NCBI RefSeq assembly: GCF_042646065.1
Contig: NZ_JBHRTA010000038.1
Span: forward strand, 496,001-560,000
DNA: 64,000 nt
Direction: 5' to 3'
From: Parapedobacter deserti
Lineage (GTDB): Bacteria; Bacteroidota; Bacteroidia; Sphingobacteriales; Sphingobacteriaceae
The notes below the pieces were generated by a model, which saw only the letters and a program-made list of their open reading frames with translations, was not told the origin of the DNA and ran no database searches. A program made the translations under genes and the position numbers. Of the stretch, positions 41,247 through 51,300 are shown piece after piece (within the stretch, counting starts at the first letter, position 1; each line of letters opens with the position of its first letter).

Positions 41247-43490
41247 ATGAAGAAACAGACAACGAAAAAAAACGCGTTAACCAAAGAAGACGTCAGCCGG
41301 TATACTCGTAATTTCTGGACCATACTGATCGGCGCCATTTTATTAGGGTTCTTGTTTATTTTTAGCGTAGGAATCGGTTTTTTCGGCAAGTTGCCGACTT
41401 TCCGCGACCTGGAAAACCCGAAAAGCAATCTTGCTTCTGAGGTAATCTCGGCCGACAGCGTTGTGTTAGGTACATACTTCGTACAGAACCGCTCCAATGT
41501 GCGGTATGACGAACTGTCACCCCACCTTGTCCAGGCGCTCATTGCCACAGAAGACAAGCGTTTCTACAGGCATTCGGGTATCGACTACCGCCGTACCTTC
41601 ACCATTATTTTTTATAACCTCATCGGGAAGCGGCAGGGTGCCAGTACCATCACCCAGCAGCTCGCGCTCAATCTATTTTCCGAGGGGCGCGCACGGAGCA
41701 CCGGCAAGCGTATCATTCAGAAATTCCAGGAGTGGGTCACCGCCGTGCGTCTGGAGCGCAACTACACCAAGGAGGAGATCATTACCATGTACTTCAATAC
41801 CGTGGATTTCGGCGCCTATAACACCTATGGCATCAAATCGGCGGCACGTACCTATTTCAACACCACACCAGACAAGCTGAATATCCAGCAAGCCGCCATT
41901 TTGGTCGGAATGTTGAAGGGTCCGGGCATTTATTCGCCGGTTCGGTATCCGCAAAATGCGATCAGGCGCCGTAATGTCGTGATCGACAACATGCGCAGTA
42001 TGGGTTTTATCACCAGGGAAGAGTCGCGGCGCTTGCAGAAGGAGCCGCTGGTGCTGGATATGCGTATATCGAATTACGGTGAAGGGCTTGCACCCTACTT
42101 CCGCGCCGTGATGAAAAGGGATATCCAACGCGAGTTCAACGAACTATCCATTACCCAGGCTGATGGAACACCGTGGGACCTGGACCGGGATGGCCTGAAA
42201 ATTTATACAACTATCAACTCAAAAATGCAGCTTTATGCCGAAGAGGCGCAGCGGGAATGGATGAAAACTGTACAAGCCAGTTTCGACAGGCAATGGAGGA
42301 AGCGCGATCCGTTTGCCGGGGATAAAGCAAAGTTGCTCGAAACTGGCATGAGGCGGTCTGACCGCTACCGGGTACTGAAGCAGGCAGGCAAAACGGATGA
42401 AGAGATCAAAAAAGATTTCGATACCCCCACACCGATGACCATTTTTACATGGGAGGGCAACAAGGATACGACGATGACGCCAATGGATTCCATCCGCTAC
42501 AATAAACTGATCCTCCGGAATGCGTTGATGTCGATGGAGCCGCATACCGGCTACGTGCGCGCTTGGGTAGGCGGCATCAATTTCGAGCATTATAAGTATG
42601 ACCAGGTGAAAATGGGTACGCGGCAGGTGGGATCAACGGCCAAGCCGTTTACCTATGCCGTGGCTATCGATAATGGCTTTTCTCCGTGTTTTCAGGTGCC
42701 CAACGTGCCGCTGACCGTGGGTAGCGGTCCGTATGCCTGGACGCCGCGTGGCGAATCTGTCGGAAGCCCGATCACCCTGCGCAGGGCGCTGGCCCATTCG
42801 CAAAACTACGCTACGGCGTACATGATCAACGAAGTGGGGGCCAGGTCGGTGGCTACGCTCACCAAGCGGATGGGGGTAACCTCCGAAGTGCCGGAGTACC
42901 CCTCCATCGCATTGGGTGCCTACGAAGCCTCGCTGTACGACATGGTAGGGGCCTATTCGGCCTTCGTCAACCATGGGGTATTGATGGAGCCTATTTACAT
43001 CCTGCGTGTCGAAGACAAGAACGGGATGACCATCTATGAGCGGACACCGCGCGTGACGAAAGTATTGAACAGTGAGAGCGCATACATCATGGTGGATATG
43101 CTTAAGAGTGTCGTGGATGAAGGGTCCGGACGAAGGTTAAGGTTCAGGTACAGCTTTACCAACCCGATGGGCGGTAAAACCGGAACGACCAATGACAACG
43201 CGGATGCTTGGTTCATCGGTATTACGCCAGAGCTGGTTAGCGGTGTATGGACGGGTGCCGAAGACCGGGGTATCAGCTTTTCTTCCATGGCCGAAGGGCA
43301 GGGTGCTCAGGCAGCGTTGCCCGTGTTTGCGCTTTATATGCAGAAGGTGTACGCTGATGCTTCACTCGGGTACTCCAAGGGCGACTTTCCTTTGCCTGAA
43401 GGCGGGCTCACCCGCGAACTGGACTGCAATAAATACCGGGAGCTTATGCCGGATGAGGAACCGCGTCTGGACGACCGGCTTGGGTTTTAG
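41247..43490 (+). CDS. Class A penicillin-binding protein (PBP1A type)
   Basis: A 747-residue bifunctional cell-wall synthase with one N-terminal membrane helix (about 24-47). The glycosyltransferase domain has Glu102 in ATEDKRFYRHSGIDYRR and GASTITQQLALNLF. The transpeptidase has Ser463-x-x-Lys466 (GSTAKPFTYA), Ser518-x-Asn520 (AHSQNYATA) and Lys644-Thr-Gly (GGKTGTTN), so both activities look intact. A charged insertion (about 335-420, RQWRKRDPFAGDKAKLLE) sits before the transpeptidase. The linkage to sprE is common in Bacteroidota. The end is 5 bp before uvrC. Confidence 0.95.
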   Translation: MKKQTTKKNALTKEDVSRYTRNFWTILIGAILLGFLFIFSVGIGFFGKLPTFRDLENPKSNLASEVISADSVVLGTYFVQNRSNVRYDELSPHLVQALIATEDKRFYRHSGIDYRRTFTIIFYNLIGKRQGASTITQQLALNLFSEGRARSTGKRIIQKFQEWVTAVRLERNYTKEEIITMYFNTVDFGAYNTYGIKSAARTYFNTTPDKLNIQQAAILVGMLKGPGIYSPVRYPQNAIRRRNVVIDNMRSMGFITREESRRLQKEPLVLDMRISNYGEGLAPYFRAVMKRDIQREFNELSITQADGTPWDLDRDGLKIYTTINSKMQLYAEEAQREWMKTVQASFDRQWRKRDPFAGDKAKLLETGMRRSDRYRVLKQAGKTDEEIKKDFDTPTPMTIFTWEGNKDTTMTPMDSIRYNKLILRNALMSMEPHTGYVRAWVGGINFEHYKYDQVKMGTRQVGSTAKPFTYAVAIDNGFSPCFQVPNVPLTVGSGPYAWTPRGESVGSPITLRRALAHSQNYATAYMINEVGARSVATLTKRMGVTSEVPEYPSIALGAYEASLYDMVGAYSAFVNHGVLMEPIYILRVEDKNGMTIYERTPRVTKVLNSESAYIMVDMLKSVVDEGSGRRLRFRYSFTNPMGGKTGTTNDNADAWFIGITPELVSGVWTGAEDRGISFSSMAEGQGAQAALPVFALYMQKVYADASLGYSKGDFPLPEGGLTRELDCNKYRELMPDEEPRLDDRLGF

Positions 43491-43495
43491 TAAAC

Positions 43496-45292
43496 ATGGC
43501 TAATTTCGACTACCGCAAAGCGATTGAAGAGATACCGCACCGGCCGGGTGTATACCAGTATTGGGATGCCAATGGCGAGCTGATGTATATCGGCAAGGCC
43601 AAAGATCTCAGAAATCGGGTTAGCTCGTATTTTGTAAAAACCAATCTGCTCAACGGCAAGACGCGCGTACTGGTGCGTAAAATCAATCGCATCACCTTCA
43701 CCATCGTCGATACGGAAATCGATGCGTGGCTGCTGGAAAACAGCCTCATCAAAAAGCATCAGCCACGTTACAACGTGATGCTCAAGGATGATAAAACCTA
43801 CCCCTGGATTGTCATCAAAAATGAACGTTTCCCACGGGTTTTCCCCACAAGGCGGTATATTAAAGACGGGTCCAAATATTTCGGCCCGTATGCTTCCGTA
43901 GGTATGATGCACGCCATTATGGATACGATCCGAGAGCTGTTTCCCCTGCGTACCTGCAACCTCGCGCTCACACCGGAAAATATCAGCAAAGGCAAATTCA
44001 AGGTATGCCTCGAATACCAGATCGGCAATTGTAAAGGGCCATGTGAGGGCTATCAGAATGAGGAAGACTACGAGCAGAACCTGAACGACATCCGCGATAT
44101 CCTGAACGGCAAGATCGGTGTGGTCATCCGTCGGCTAACGGACCAACTGGACAAGGCGGCGGCGGAACTAAATTTCGAGTACGCGCACATGCTGAAAAGC
44201 AAACTTGATCTCCTGGCCCGGTATCAGAGCAAATCGACGGTAGTTAGCTCATCCATTACGAACGTAGACGTGTTCAGCGTTGCTTCTGACCAGGGCCACG
44301 CATTTGTCAACTATTTGAAGGTGATGAATGGCGTGATTATCCAGACGCAAACTGTGGAACTCAAAAAACGGCTCGATGAAACTGATGCCGAATTGTTAAC
44401 TTTAGCTATCCCCGAGATCCGCAATCGCTTTCAAAGCACATCCCGCGAAATCATCGTCCCCTTCGCCATCGGTATCGAAACGGAAAACCTGAAGTTCACC
44501 GTGCCGAAGCAAGGCGAAAAGAAAAACCTTCTCGACCTTTCGCTGAAAAATGCGCTATACTTTAAAAAGGAACGACTTAACCAGTATGAAAAGCTGAATC
44601 CGGAACTCAAGACCGAGCGCATTCTGTCGCAGATGCAAAAGGATCTCCGGTTGAACGTCCTGCCGAGACATATCGAGTGCTTTGACAATTCCAACTTCCA
44701 GGGTAAGTACCCAGTGTCTGCGGTAGTGGTATTCCGGGATGCGAAGCCATCGAAAAAGGACTACCGCCATTTCAATGTGAAAACCGTCGAGGGCCCAAAC
44801 GACTTTGCGACCATGGAAGAGGCCGTGCACCGGCGATACCGGCGGCTGCTGGATGAGGGGCAAACATTACCGCAACTGATTGTTATCGATGGGGGCAAAG
44901 GCCAGCTTTCCGCTTCATTGAAGAGCCTCAAATTGCTTGGCATTGATAAGCAGGTCACCATTATCGGCATTGCCAAACGACTGGAGGAAATCTATTATCC
45001 CGGAGACCAATACCCGATGTACCTGGATAAGAAGTCCGAAACGCTGAAAGTGATCCAGCAGTTGCGCGACGAAGCACACCGTTTCGGCATTACGTTTCAC
45101 CGCAAGCAGCGGAGCCTGAAAACATTCCGGACTGAACTGGAAAATATTCCAGGTATCGGTAAGACGACTGCCGAGAAGCTGCTGAAACAGTTTAAGTCGG
45201 TAAAAAAGATCCAGGAAGCTACGCCCGAACAGCTTCGCACGATACTATCAGATAAACAGGCACGGGCCGTGGAAGCCTATTTCCATGTATAA
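43496..45292 (+). CDS. uvrC: Excinuclease ABC subunit C
   Basis: A 598-residue nuclease of nucleotide excision repair. The GIY-YIG domain (about 10-95) starts PHRPGVYQYWDANGELMYIGKAKDLRNRVSSY. A UvrB-binding UVR segment lies around 205-240 (LTDQLDKAAAELNFEYAHMLKSKLD). The C-terminal RNase H-like nuclease has IECFDNSNFQGKYPVSAVVVF and LIVIDGGKGQL. Helix-hairpin-helix motifs end the protein (LENIPGIGKTTAEKLL). Normal length and motifs. It is transcribed with the PBP gene. The gap after it (45293-45390) carries only a strong ribosome-binding site. Confidence 0.97.
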   Translation: MANFDYRKAIEEIPHRPGVYQYWDANGELMYIGKAKDLRNRVSSYFVKTNLLNGKTRVLVRKINRITFTIVDTEIDAWLLENSLIKKHQPRYNVMLKDDKTYPWIVIKNERFPRVFPTRRYIKDGSKYFGPYASVGMMHAIMDTIRELFPLRTCNLALTPENISKGKFKVCLEYQIGNCKGPCEGYQNEEDYEQNLNDIRDILNGKIGVVIRRLTDQLDKAAAELNFEYAHMLKSKLDLLARYQSKSTVVSSSITNVDVFSVASDQGHAFVNYLKVMNGVIIQTQTVELKKRLDETDAELLTLAIPEIRNRFQSTSREIIVPFAIGIETENLKFTVPKQGEKKNLLDLSLKNALYFKKERLNQYEKLNPELKTERILSQMQKDLRLNVLPRHIECFDNSNFQGKYPVSAVVVFRDAKPSKKDYRHFNVKTVEGPNDFATMEEAVHRRYRRLLDEGQTLPQLIVIDGGKGQLSASLKSLKLLGIDKQVTIIGIAKRLEEIYYPGDQYPMYLDKKSETLKVIQQLRDEAHRFGITFHRKQRSLKTFRTELENIPGIGKTTAEKLLKQFKSVKKIQEATPEQLRTILSDKQARAVEAYFHV

Positions 45293-45379
45293 TAAAGTGG
45301 ACGGCTGACTTTTTCTAATTGGCTGTAAATTAATAGATTTAGTTTTTGGGCAGGTTTTTGAAGGCGATAGCCTAAGATG

Positions 45380-45385
45380 AGGAGG
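45380..45385 (+). promoter_or_regulatory. Strong Shine-Dalgarno sequence
   Basis: AGGAGG lies 5 bp before the ATG at 45391. Bacteroidota genes seldom carry such a full match, and none of the neighbouring genes has one, so this small gene may be translated at an unusually high level. Confidence 0.7.
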
Positions 45386-45390
45386 AATGT

Positions 45391-45609
45391 ATGAGATACT
45401 TAGTGACATTATTATTTGCCGCTACGGTATTGTGGATGAGTTCATGCACAGTGCACCGCACGGCAGGAAAAAGCGGTAAGGTGCCGCCCGGTCAGGCCAA
45501 AAAAATCACGGGAAAGAAGTCGGCGCGTGACCATGCGCCGGGCCAACGGAAGAAAAACTTCCAACGAAAGAAAGACCTATTGTATAACGACATAATTAAT
45601 GAGCGATGA
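45391..45609 (+). CDS. Small basic lipoprotein with PPGQAKKITG motif
   Basis: A 72-residue lipoprotein (WMSSC, lipidated Cys19). The mature 54 residues are strongly basic and contain KVPPGQAKKITGKKSARDHAPGQ, two PGQ-type motifs. I recall many Bacteroidota small proteins with this pattern, sometimes auto-labelled 'quinol oxidase subunit 4', a name that has no support in this sequence. Function is unknown. Its stop overlaps the next gene's ATG by 4 bp (ATGA), so they are coupled. Confidence 0.7.
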   Translation: MRYLVTLLFAATVLWMSSCTVHRTAGKSGKVPPGQAKKITGKKSARDHAPGQRKKNFQRKKDLLYNDIINER

Positions 45610-46403
45610 AAAGCATGCGATTTGTTTTGCCCTTGCTGGCAATAGGGTGTGCTGTGCTGTTTTCCGCAGCATGTAGTAAGCGTGATTCACACTCGGCCGG
45701 TACCGCGAAACTCGATCTGCGGTTGACCGACGCTCCCGGAGCTTTCGATGCGGTGTACCTGGATGTGCAAGGCATACAGTTTCATGTCGATGGGTCGGGC
45801 TGGATATCAGTGGACCCTGTAGTTCCAGGAACCTATGATTTACTGAAGTTTCGCAACGGTGCAGATACACTTTTGGCCCGGGCGGAACTTCCAGCTGGAA
45901 GACTTTCGCAGGTGCGCTTGATACTGGGTGGTGCCAATGGCATCGTGGTAGACGGTACGGAATACCCGTTGGATGTGCCCTCCGGTCAGCAGAGCGGGTT
46001 GAAGTTAAACGTACATGAAGAATTAGCACCTAATGGCTCGTATGAGATGTGGACGGATTTTGATGCCGCCCGCTCGATAGTGCAGACAGGCAATGGGTCT
46101 TATAAATTAAAGCCGTTGATCCGGGTATTCACCAGGCTGACCGACGGCCAGATAAAAGGTTTTGTGGCGCCGATGGAGGCGAACCCGATCATCTACGCAA
46201 TCAATGGAGCGGATACGGCAAGCGCCTTTCCCAATCCGGATGGATTTTTCCTGATCCGCGGATTGCCGGAAGGGTCGTATACACTGCGGATAGAAGCTGA
46301 TAAAACAGCTGGGCTGGCCGTTTATGAGCAGAGCGTTTCTGTTTCATTCGGCGAGATCTCTAACGTTCAAACCATCACGCTAACGGCCGGATCTGCGGAC
46401 TAA
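45606..46403 (+). CDS. DUF4382 lipoprotein with C-terminal carboxypeptidase-regulatory-like domain
   Basis: A 265-residue lipoprotein (LFSAAC, lipidated Cys23). The N-terminal DUF4382 domain (about 33-175) is marked by KLDLRLTDAPGAFDAVYLDVQGIQFH, DLLKFRNGADTLLA and RLSQVRLILG. The last 85 residues form a beta-sandwich of the carboxypeptidase-regulatory type (IKGFVAPMEANPIIYAIN, DGFFLIRGLPEGSYTLRIEA). It is likely a surface or periplasmic lipoprotein of unknown binding function. It is translationally coupled to the small basic lipoprotein upstream. The following 253-bp gap (46404-46656) shows a terminator for the opposite strand and nothing else I can support. Confidence 0.85.
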   Translation: MKSMRFVLPLLAIGCAVLFSAACSKRDSHSAGTAKLDLRLTDAPGAFDAVYLDVQGIQFHVDGSGWISVDPVVPGTYDLLKFRNGADTLLARAELPAGRLSQVRLILGGANGIVVDGTEYPLDVPSGQQSGLKLNVHEELAPNGSYEMWTDFDAARSIVQTGNGSYKLKPLIRVFTRLTDGQIKGFVAPMEANPIIYAINGADTASAFPNPDGFFLIRGLPEGSYTLRIEADKTAGLAVYEQSVSVSFGEISNVQTITLTAGSAD

Positions 46404-46599
46404 CGGTCAGTGTCTTGGCCTCGCGATCTTACCAAAATGGGTGTCCAGAAAACCTGGGATTATCCGCATAGGCTATTGTTACATATTGTCCCGCGGAGTG
46501 AATGGGCAGTTTATCACTGTATTCCTGTCAACAGAGCATGGGCTGCAACTGCGTGTAGATGGTCAATAACGATCGGCATCTATTTTTCAGGACGGATGA

Positions 46600-46627
46600 T
46601 AAAAATCCCCGCCATTTCGACGGGGAT
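46600..46627 (-). terminator. Intrinsic terminator after the second SusD gene
   Basis: CGGGGAT (46621-46627) and ATCCCCG (46605-46611) form a 7-bp stem with a 9-nt loop. On the minus strand a run of five T follows (46605-46601). It starts 30 bp past the SusD stop at 46657. Confidence 0.75.
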
Positions 46628-46656
46628 CTGAGCACTTCGATTGATATGTTCCGTGC

Positions 46657-48339
46657 CTAATTATAGCCCGGATTTTGATGAAGGTTGTTATTGCCGGATA
46701 TCGCCTGCGTCGGAATCGGGAATCGTTTGAGATGGTCTGATGTTGGTTCATGGTCCCACCACCTTTCCGTGGTAAACTTATTCCACCTTATGAGATCGGT
46801 TCTTCTGCGTCCCTCGCCTAAAAACTCGATACCCCATTCATCTAGCATACGGTATTCATCTAAGTTGGCTGCCGTCGCTGGGTTAGGATCTGTCCCTTCG
46901 AAATTGCGCACCCTCACCTGGTTGATCAAGTGGGCCGCCTCTTCAGGATCTCCCGCCCTGAGTCTGCACTCCGCCAGCATATAGTATATTTCCGCCAGCC
47001 GGATAACCGGATTGTCCGCACCCCAACGTAAGCTTTGATCTGCGTTATTGGGGATCGGTACTTTCACCAATCTCACTCCGGTATTTTCTTCCCCCTCAGA
47101 CATTTTGGATGGTAAGTCGTTTATTGAGCTGTAGCGCTTTCCCGGGCCTACCTCGCTGAACCGCGCTACTTGGTCGACGAAAACCAATGGCTGACCATTG
47201 TATTCCTCGCCACCGACTATCTGTTCGCCCGCCGGTGTTGTGTGGTTTCCCACTAGGAACATCCCTTCGTACCTGCCGTTTCCATGATATACGTACGGTT
47301 TTTTTCGTAGGTCACCGTCGTCGAATTTTTCAAAAGGCGAACCGAGCTTAAAATCTGTGCTGTAAGGTGATCCGTCCGGCTTCAAAGACGGAGTGAGGTG
47401 AGCGCCGTTCCAGGGACCACCGTCGATGTCGAAATATTTTACCGTATTATAGTGGTAAAAAAAGTTGAAAAACCAATCGTATTGCAGGTAGTTGAATTCG
47501 GACGGTATGGACCAAATGATTTCTGGTGACGAATCGTTTGTAAACGAATGCGGACCGTACCATGTCGCATCGAGACTATATACACCATACTTTTGATCTA
47601 TGATGTCACGGCATAGTTCCTCGGCTTCTGCAAATCGGTTTTGGCCCGTATAGGCTTCCGCATTGAAGTACAGGCGAGCCAATAGTGCAGCGGCAGCAGC
47701 CTTTTTCATGGCCCCTTCTTCCTTTTCACCTGCAACTTTCGACGGAAGTTTTTCGATGGCCTCTATCAATAGACGCTCAATATGATCAAACGTTTCTTGA
47801 TCGGTGTTCCGTGGCAAGGCCTCTTGGTCAAGGGATTCGAAAATCGGCATCCCGCCAAAGTAGTCGAGGCCACGCATGTAAAAGAAAGCGATCAGTGCAT
47901 TGAGCTGGCTCAGGTGGTCATCTTTGTCAGCCTGCGTCAGAGCAAGCGATTCATAGTCTACCCTTTCGAGGTCCTGCTTGGTATCCAGAGCCAGTGCAAC
48001 TCCCATGAGTGTGCCGCGCCACGTACCCCATATCCAACCGTCGTCCTGTGTCCATCGATGATAATGAAACCGCTCATTTTCACCCCCATTGTACCAATGG
48101 CGTCCTTTTGTTGAGATGGCGAACTGGTCTGCGGGATACTCTTGCAGATTCCAACGGTCTTCGCCCATGTACCAACGCGCGTGCGTAAACGGCCGGTATA
48201 GCGCAGCTTTTACGTCTTTTTCGCTTTTGAAAAATGTCTCGGGCACCACCTGGTCGAACCATTCCTGCTCTAATTTCAAGCAGCTCGAGAAGCTTAGAAC
48301 CGCGATGAGACATAGCAGGTTATTTAGTGTACTTTTCAT
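46657..48339 (-). CDS. SusD/RagB-family outer-membrane lipoprotein
   Basis: A 560-residue lipoprotein (LSFSSC, lipidated Cys20). It has the N-terminal FFKSEKDVKAALY region, the helical repeat AAAALLARLYFNAEAYTG, and a C-terminal NPVIRLAEIYYMLAECRLRAGDPEEAAHLINQVRVRN block followed by MLDEWGIEFLGEGRRRTDLIRW. It pairs with the SusC gene upstream (35 bp) as the substrate-capturing lid. Substrate cannot be told from sequence: no glycan-degrading enzyme gene is near, so the target may be a glycan handled by enzymes encoded elsewhere, or a glycoprotein or peptide. Confidence 0.95.
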   Translation of the reverse strand: MKSTLNNLLCLIAVLSFSSCLKLEQEWFDQVVPETFFKSEKDVKAALYRPFTHARWYMGEDRWNLQEYPADQFAISTKGRHWYNGGENERFHYHRWTQDDGWIWGTWRGTLMGVALALDTKQDLERVDYESLALTQADKDDHLSQLNALIAFFYMRGLDYFGGMPIFESLDQEALPRNTDQETFDHIERLLIEAIEKLPSKVAGEKEEGAMKKAAAAALLARLYFNAEAYTGQNRFAEAEELCRDIIDQKYGVYSLDATWYGPHSFTNDSSPEIIWSIPSEFNYLQYDWFFNFFYHYNTVKYFDIDGGPWNGAHLTPSLKPDGSPYSTDFKLGSPFEKFDDGDLRKKPYVYHGNGRYEGMFLVGNHTTPAGEQIVGGEEYNGQPLVFVDQVARFSEVGPGKRYSSINDLPSKMSEGEENTGVRLVKVPIPNNADQSLRWGADNPVIRLAEIYYMLAECRLRAGDPEEAAHLINQVRVRNFEGTDPNPATAANLDEYRMLDEWGIEFLGEGRRRTDLIRWNKFTTERWWDHEPTSDHLKRFPIPTQAISGNNNLHQNPGYN

Positions 48340-48374
48340 GATATTATCCTTTATGTATTATTTCACGCCTATTG

Positions 48375-51300
48375 TTAGAAATTGACCTGTAGTCCCAGCA
48401 TAAACGTTCTCGTTTTCGGATAAGCATCGCGCTCTTCGAAGCCAGGCTCAAGGCCATTGATGTTGACTTCCGGATCAAGACCGGAGTATTTTGTAAAGAC
48501 AAATAAATCACGGCCCGCAGCATAGATCCTGAGGTTCTGCAATGGACGAATAAGACGCTGTGGTAAAGTATAGCCAATGCTGAGTGCATCCACTTTGACG
48601 AAATTACCCCGTTCCAACCAGTAGTCGCTAAGTTCTTTTTCTCCAATGATGTTCTTGTGATCCTCATAGGCTTTGCGCAGTACATTCTGCCCGGCCACGT
48701 TTGGTACACTGTAATACATATTGATCATGTTGAACACATCATAACCCAGCCAACTCCGCAAGTAAAGGCCTGCATCGAATTGCTTATAACGGAGGGAATG
48801 GTTCCATGATAGGATGAGTCTTGGTATCGCGTTGCCCACAAACGATTTGTCGGCAATAGCTTTTGTCCGTTCGGTTACATCAAAAGCATTTCCATCCGCG
48901 TCGTATAACATCCAATTGCCTTCATCTGTAAATCCGGCGTGTCGCCAGAGAAAAAAGCGGCCGATTTCCTCGCCGGGGTATAGCCTTACCGCGTTTCCTG
49001 GCGATCCGGGAGCTGGAAAGCCTTTTCTGTCCTGGAATGTGGTGCTGCCCCATAAGGAGGTCAAAACGCTTTTGTTATGTGAGTAAGCGAGCGTGGAGGT
49101 GTATTCCCAGTTTTCATTGGTTACAATAATGCCTGTAAAATCGCCTTCAAATCCCCGGTTTTCCATATTGCCGACATTCATGGTGGTCTGGTCATGGATG
49201 GCCGGAGGTTGCGACACGCTAATGCTGTAAATCATGTCGTCTACCTTCCGATTGTAATAATCAAAACGTCCGGTCAGCCGGTTGTTGAACAATCCAAAAT
49301 CGAAGCCCACGTTAAGTTCTTTTTTGACTTCCCACTTGATGTTTGCATTTTGGTTATGTCGTACTCCAAACGTCCGTATCCAGTCTCCGCCGGTGAGCCA
49401 CCAGGTATCTGGGCTGTACATCCGGAAGGCGACGTGGGAGTCAAACCCTTCATTTCCTGTCTCTCCGTACCCTCCGCGAAGTTTCAGGTCACTGAGGATG
49501 GTGCTGCCTTTAAGGAATGTTTCTTCAGACACCCGCCACCCAACTGATATGCCAGGAAAAGTGCCCCAACGGTTTTCTTTCGCAAATTTTGACGAACCTT
49601 CCTGCCTCACCGATGCTGTCAATAGGTAGCGATCCATGAACGAATAGTTAACTCGGCCGAAAAATGCTGCAAGTTTAACCGACGGACTTCTCCAGGAGCC
49701 CATACCCGCGCGTCCCTCGGGAAGGAATGTGCCAGTACCTAAACTGTGCTCTTGCAGTCCGTCCACCGGGAAGTGGGAATTGCTGGCATTGAAGCCGCGT
49801 CCGTTGAAATCTTGATAACTATAGCCTATTACCGCATTGATACTGTGGTTAGCAATGAGTTTGCTATAATTGGCCGTCCACTCAAATGTGCGGTCGTTCC
49901 ATCGGCGATATTCTTGGCGGGCGTAGCCATCGATGCCATTCAATCTTGAAATCCGATGCTGGCTTGATCGGTGAAATACCGGATGGTCAGAACGGTTATT
50001 TATACCCACCATTACCGAGGTGTTCAAATCGTCGGTGATATTTACTTTCAGGGTTGAATTTGCCAGGAGATCCCGATATTCATTTTGGTTTTTAATCAGC
50101 ATTGTCTCAGCCACCGGATTCCAGTACTCATAGCCTCCCGTCCAAACGTTGTAACCCGTAGGATTTGTTGCATCGTATGGTGTTTCGGTAGGGTTCAATA
50201 CTAGCGCCATATTGAATATTGCGTTGTCGTTTCGATCCGTATTTAACTGAAAGAAATTGGCATTACTGTGGTTGTAGCTGATGTTGCTGTTGATTTCGGC
50301 CAACCCATTCAATAACTTGAAGGAACTGTTTATCCGTCCGCCATACTCCTTGCGGCTTGAGCCGATAGCGATACCGGTAGCATCGCGGTAGTTGACGGTC
50401 GCATATATCTGTGCGTTTTCCGTGCCGCCATTCAAATTAACCACATGCCTATGGCTGAACGGGTTGTCATTGGTCACCTCATCATACCAATCGGTACGAT
50501 GGCCAAGATCTTCCCCGCGTCCATTAGCCACGAATTCCTCCGCTGAAAGCACTTCCGGTCGTCGGCGCACCGTCTCCATAAAGCCTTCTGTAGTGTAGGT
50601 GACGTTTGCCGATCCGGCACGTGCACGTTTGGTGGTGATTAATATTACACCACCCGATGCCCGAGTTCCGTAAATGGCGGCCGCAGAGGCGTCGCGTAGC
50701 ACGTTAATAGATTCGATGTCTTCCCGTACCACGGTGCTCAAGCTCCCGCCCGGTACGCCATCGATGACGATCAATGGTCCTTGCGAAGCGTTGATGGAGT
50801 TAATGCCCCGCAGTTGCACGCTGATGCCTGCATTCGGATCGGTGCCGTTGGTGGAAGCAATGGTAAGCCCCGGCACCTTGCCTTGTATAGCCATTAAAGG
50901 TGAAACAGTACCCTGGATAAGGTCCTTGGGGCGCATGGTCGTAACTGCAGTCGTCAAATCCTTTTTTTCGATTGTGCCGTAGCCTACCACTACAACCTCG
51001 TCCAAATTCGCCATGTCCTCTTGCATCGTCACCATTACGGGGCTATTGGCATGCGCCGTCACTTCTTGGCTTACATATCCGATGTAAGTCAGGACAAGTA
51101 CGGCCGGCGAACGGCTTACCGTTAACGAAAACTGACCATTATCGTTCGTAAACGTGGCATTGCTTGTTCCCTTCTCGACGATGCTCACGCCGCCTAAGCG
51201 CTCGTTGTCTACTGTTTCAACATAGCCTGTTACGGTCTGCTGCTGAATAAGCGGCCTCTCGTGCACTACAGTTCGTTTTGGCGCCCTATTTTCCTTATCG

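Noticed and set aside
45391..45609. 'Quinol oxidase subunit 4'
   Set aside because: This label is sometimes attached to similar small proteins, but the sequence is a basic lipoprotein with no membrane helices beyond the signal.
46410..46631. Open frame of 73 codons between DUF4382 and SusD genes
   Set aside because: No recognisable domain, and it runs into a terminator hairpin of the opposite strand; its composition does not look coding.
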